DNA from: Flavobacterium fluviatile
Lineage (GTDB): Bacteria > Bacteroidota > Bacteroidia > Flavobacteriales > Flavobacteriaceae
NCBI RefSeq assembly: GCF_010645065.1
Contig: NZ_JAADZW010000001.1
Coordinates: 434,001 to 498,000 of the forward strand
Reading direction: 5' to 3'
DNA: 64,000 nt
The position numbers and the translations under genes were made by a program. Shown one piece after another: positions 62,622-64,000 of this stretch. Under the pieces are notes generated by a model. The model was not told where the DNA came from. It searched no databases and was given only the letters and a program-made list of their open reading frames with translations. Position 1 is the first letter of the stretch; the number at the start of each line of letters is the position of its first letter.

Positions 62622-64000
62622 TTAACGAAACTGCCTGCGATATTCAGCCGGGGTCTGATTGAATTTTGCCCTGAAACATTTTCCAAAATATTTCAGGTCA
62701 TTGAAACCAACTTCAAAACAAATTTCCTTTATCAGCAAATCTTCATTTTTAATCAGTTCGGCAGCTTCACTGAGTCGCATGTCGCGAATAAATACGACTG
62801 GCGAAACGCCGGTAATATGTTTTAGTTTATTAAAGAAACTCGCACGTGACATGCACATCAGTCTGCCTAATTCATCAACAGAAAAATCTGTTTTAGACAT
62901 ATTTTCCTTTACCAGTTTAATTACCTGAACCATGAATGCATTGTCCTTATTGGAAATCTGTAATGGCTCTTCTTCGACAATTTCAGTAATATTACCAGTA
63001 GAATACAGTCGCTGCAGGCGAAGGCGCTGCTGCAGGACATTTTTTACCCGTGCTTTTAAAAAACTCACATTAAAAGGTTTGGTGATGTAATCATCGGCAC
63101 CATATTCCATTCCTTCCAGTTTGCTTTCTATCGATGATTTTGCACTGAGAAGAATAACCGGAAGATGGCTAACAGCAAAGTTGTCACGGATCAATTTTAG
63201 CATTTCTATACCGTCTGTTTCCGGCATCATAATATCGCTGATAATGAAATCAGGCGATAGTTCTTTGGCTTTTAAATATCCTTCTGCACCATTTTCTGCT
63301 GTATAAATGGTATATTCTTTTTCTAAAACAGAAACAATAAAACCTCTCAATTCGGGATCATCTTCAACAATAAGGCCAATAGGCATTTCTCTTTCTTCAA
63401 TTTCAAATGGTATTGAATCAATTTCATCTTCAATTATCGTGTCTGCCTGTACATATTCATCTGTTTCTTCTAGTAAAATATCAACATCTTCAGTAAAATG
63501 TTTGTAACCTTTCAGGAAATCAATCTTGAAACAGCTTCCTTTTCCGGGTGTGCTTTCAACCGATATAATTGCTCCATGTTTGTCTGCGAGATCTTTTACA
63601 ATTGAAAGTCCTATTCCGGTACTTGGGTTATGCGGGTTTTCATTGTAATTTGAAAAACGCACAAACAACCTTTTTTGAAGCAGCGGGTTAATTCCCGGAC
63701 CATTATCTTTCACTTTTAAACAAACATGTTTTTCAGATTCTTCCACTATTACTTCAATTGTATCGCATTTATTGCAATATTTAAAAGCATTAGAAAGCAG
63801 GTTAATCAAAATTTTATCCAGACTGTCGGGGTCTGCCCATATATTTGAATTTGCTGCACTGATGTTGACCTTCAGCTGTATATTGCGCTGAATACTCATT
63901 TCAGTAAAATTTTCGCACATTTTAGCAGCAAACTCTCCTAAATTCACTTCATTTACGACCAGTTTTCGATCCTGAATTCTCCTCAAATCTAAAATTTGAT
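62622..64000 (-). CDS. Hybrid two-component system protein, C-terminal part (HATPase, receiver, AraC HTH); cut by the window edge
   Basis: The frame is open to the window end, so the N-terminal sensor and the HisKA region lie outside; the first visible residues (QILDLRRIQDRK) follow the phospho-acceptor helix. HATPase_c has NLLSNAFKYC, VKDNGPGI and GIGLSIVKDLA. The REC domain has the phospho-acceptor Asp in FIISDIMMPE and the conserved Lys in ITKPF. The C-terminal AraC-type HTH ends in NQTPAEYRRQFR. These proteins sense oligosaccharides in the periplasm and activate utilisation loci. It lies next to the SusCD operon in the same direction, so it is the likely regulator of the pectin genes. Confidence 0.92.
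   Translation of the reverse strand, partial: QILDLRRIQDRKLVVNEVNLGEFAAKMCENFTEMSIQRNIQLKVNISAANSNIWADPDSLDKILINLLSNAFKYCNKCDTIEVIVEESEKHVCLKVKDNGPGINPLLQKRLFVRFSNYNENPHNPSTGIGLSIVKDLADKHGAIISVESTPGKGSCFKIDFLKGYKHFTEDVDILLEETDEYVQADTIIEDEIDSIPFEIEEREMPIGLIVEDDPELRGFIVSVLEKEYTIYTAENGAEGYLKAKELSPDFIISDIMMPETDGIEMLKLIRDNFAVSHLPVILLSAKSSIESKLEGMEYGADDYITKPFNVSFLKARVKNVLQQRLRLQRLYSTGNITEIVEEEPLQISNKDNAFMVQVIKLVKENMSKTDFSVDELGRLMCMSRASFFNKLKHITGVSPVVFIRDMRLSEAAELIKNEDLLIKEICFEVGFNDLKYFGKCFRAKFNQTPAEYRRQFR

Noticed and set aside
62441..62662. 73-residue ORF inside the right repeat block
   Set aside because: It is made of repeat arms and is found only because the arms lack stops in one frame.

Overview
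The window is AT-rich DNA from a member of the Bacteroidota, most probably Flavobacterium. The evidence is the TAnnTTTG -7 promoter boxes, the SusC/SusD pair, type IX secretion (T9SS) C-terminal sorting domains, a hybrid two-component regulator and typical flavobacterial small proteins. No rRNA, tRNA, CRISPR array, transposase or prophage was seen. The species call is inference from gene style, not from a marker gene.

Layout. (1) 1-3741 (+): an overlapping operon with a methyltransferase tail, a type III polyketide synthase, a FabZ-like dehydratase, a FabF-like ketosynthase, an acyl carrier protein and a phosphopantetheinyl transferase; this is a small hybrid polyketide pathway. (2) 3743-8722 (-): a periplasmic molybdenum oxidoreductase of the isoquinoline 1-oxidoreductase type (2Fe-2S subunit, di-haem cytochrome, Mo subunit) with the maturation proteins XdhC and MocA. 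(3) 9101-11137: a small Rho-N/DUF7218-like protein and an ABC-F ATPase. (4) 11195-19766: two divergent operons. To the left are RsbR, RsbS, RsbT, an RsbT-like/PP2C fusion and a histidine kinase with an RsbW-like N-terminus. To the right are KaiC, two KaiBs, a PAS histidine kinase and a single-domain response regulator. This combined stressosome-type and Kai-type signalling locus is the most interesting system here. (5) 20028-27340: a type I restriction-modification locus (hsdR, rhuM, hsdM, hsdS, small unknown gene) in which hsdM carries a +1 frameshift. (6) 27463-33787: housekeeping and stress-type genes (SpoU-type RNA methyltransferase, small acidic proteins, a broken DUF3606 gene, a DUF892 protein with a histone-like tail, a DnaQ/GIY-YIG fusion, exonuclease III, a lipoprotein and a membrane protein). 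(7) 34028-39586: a LacI regulator, a GH43 enzyme, a DUF6625 glycosyltransferase-like protein, a frameshifted membrane histidine kinase and a small membrane protein. (8) 39675-64000: a pectin/rhamnogalacturonan utilisation locus (CE12, alpha/beta hydrolase, PL1, CE8, GH28, GH105, GH43, SusD, SusC, surface lipoproteins) ending in a hybrid two-component regulator cut by the window edge.

How the pectin genes fit together: secreted CE8 removes methyl groups, PL1 and GH28 cut homogalacturonan, CE12 and the alpha/beta hydrolase remove acyl groups, SusC/D and lipoproteins bind and import oligomers, and GH105 and GH43 finish the unsaturated uronyl and arabinose/xylose ends. The hybrid regulator probably senses a pectin fragment.

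The window also holds several families of dispersed structured repeats. Two copies of an 80-bp element (19.8 kb and 49.7 kb) show compensatory changes in two stems. A 1.5-kb array of inverted repeats surrounds a lone GIY-YIG nuclease gene (61.07-62.59 kb), with about 265-bp direct repeats on both sides of the gene. Three genes carry single-base frameshifts (hsdM, DUF3606, membrane histidine kinase), so either real decay or assembly indels must be considered.
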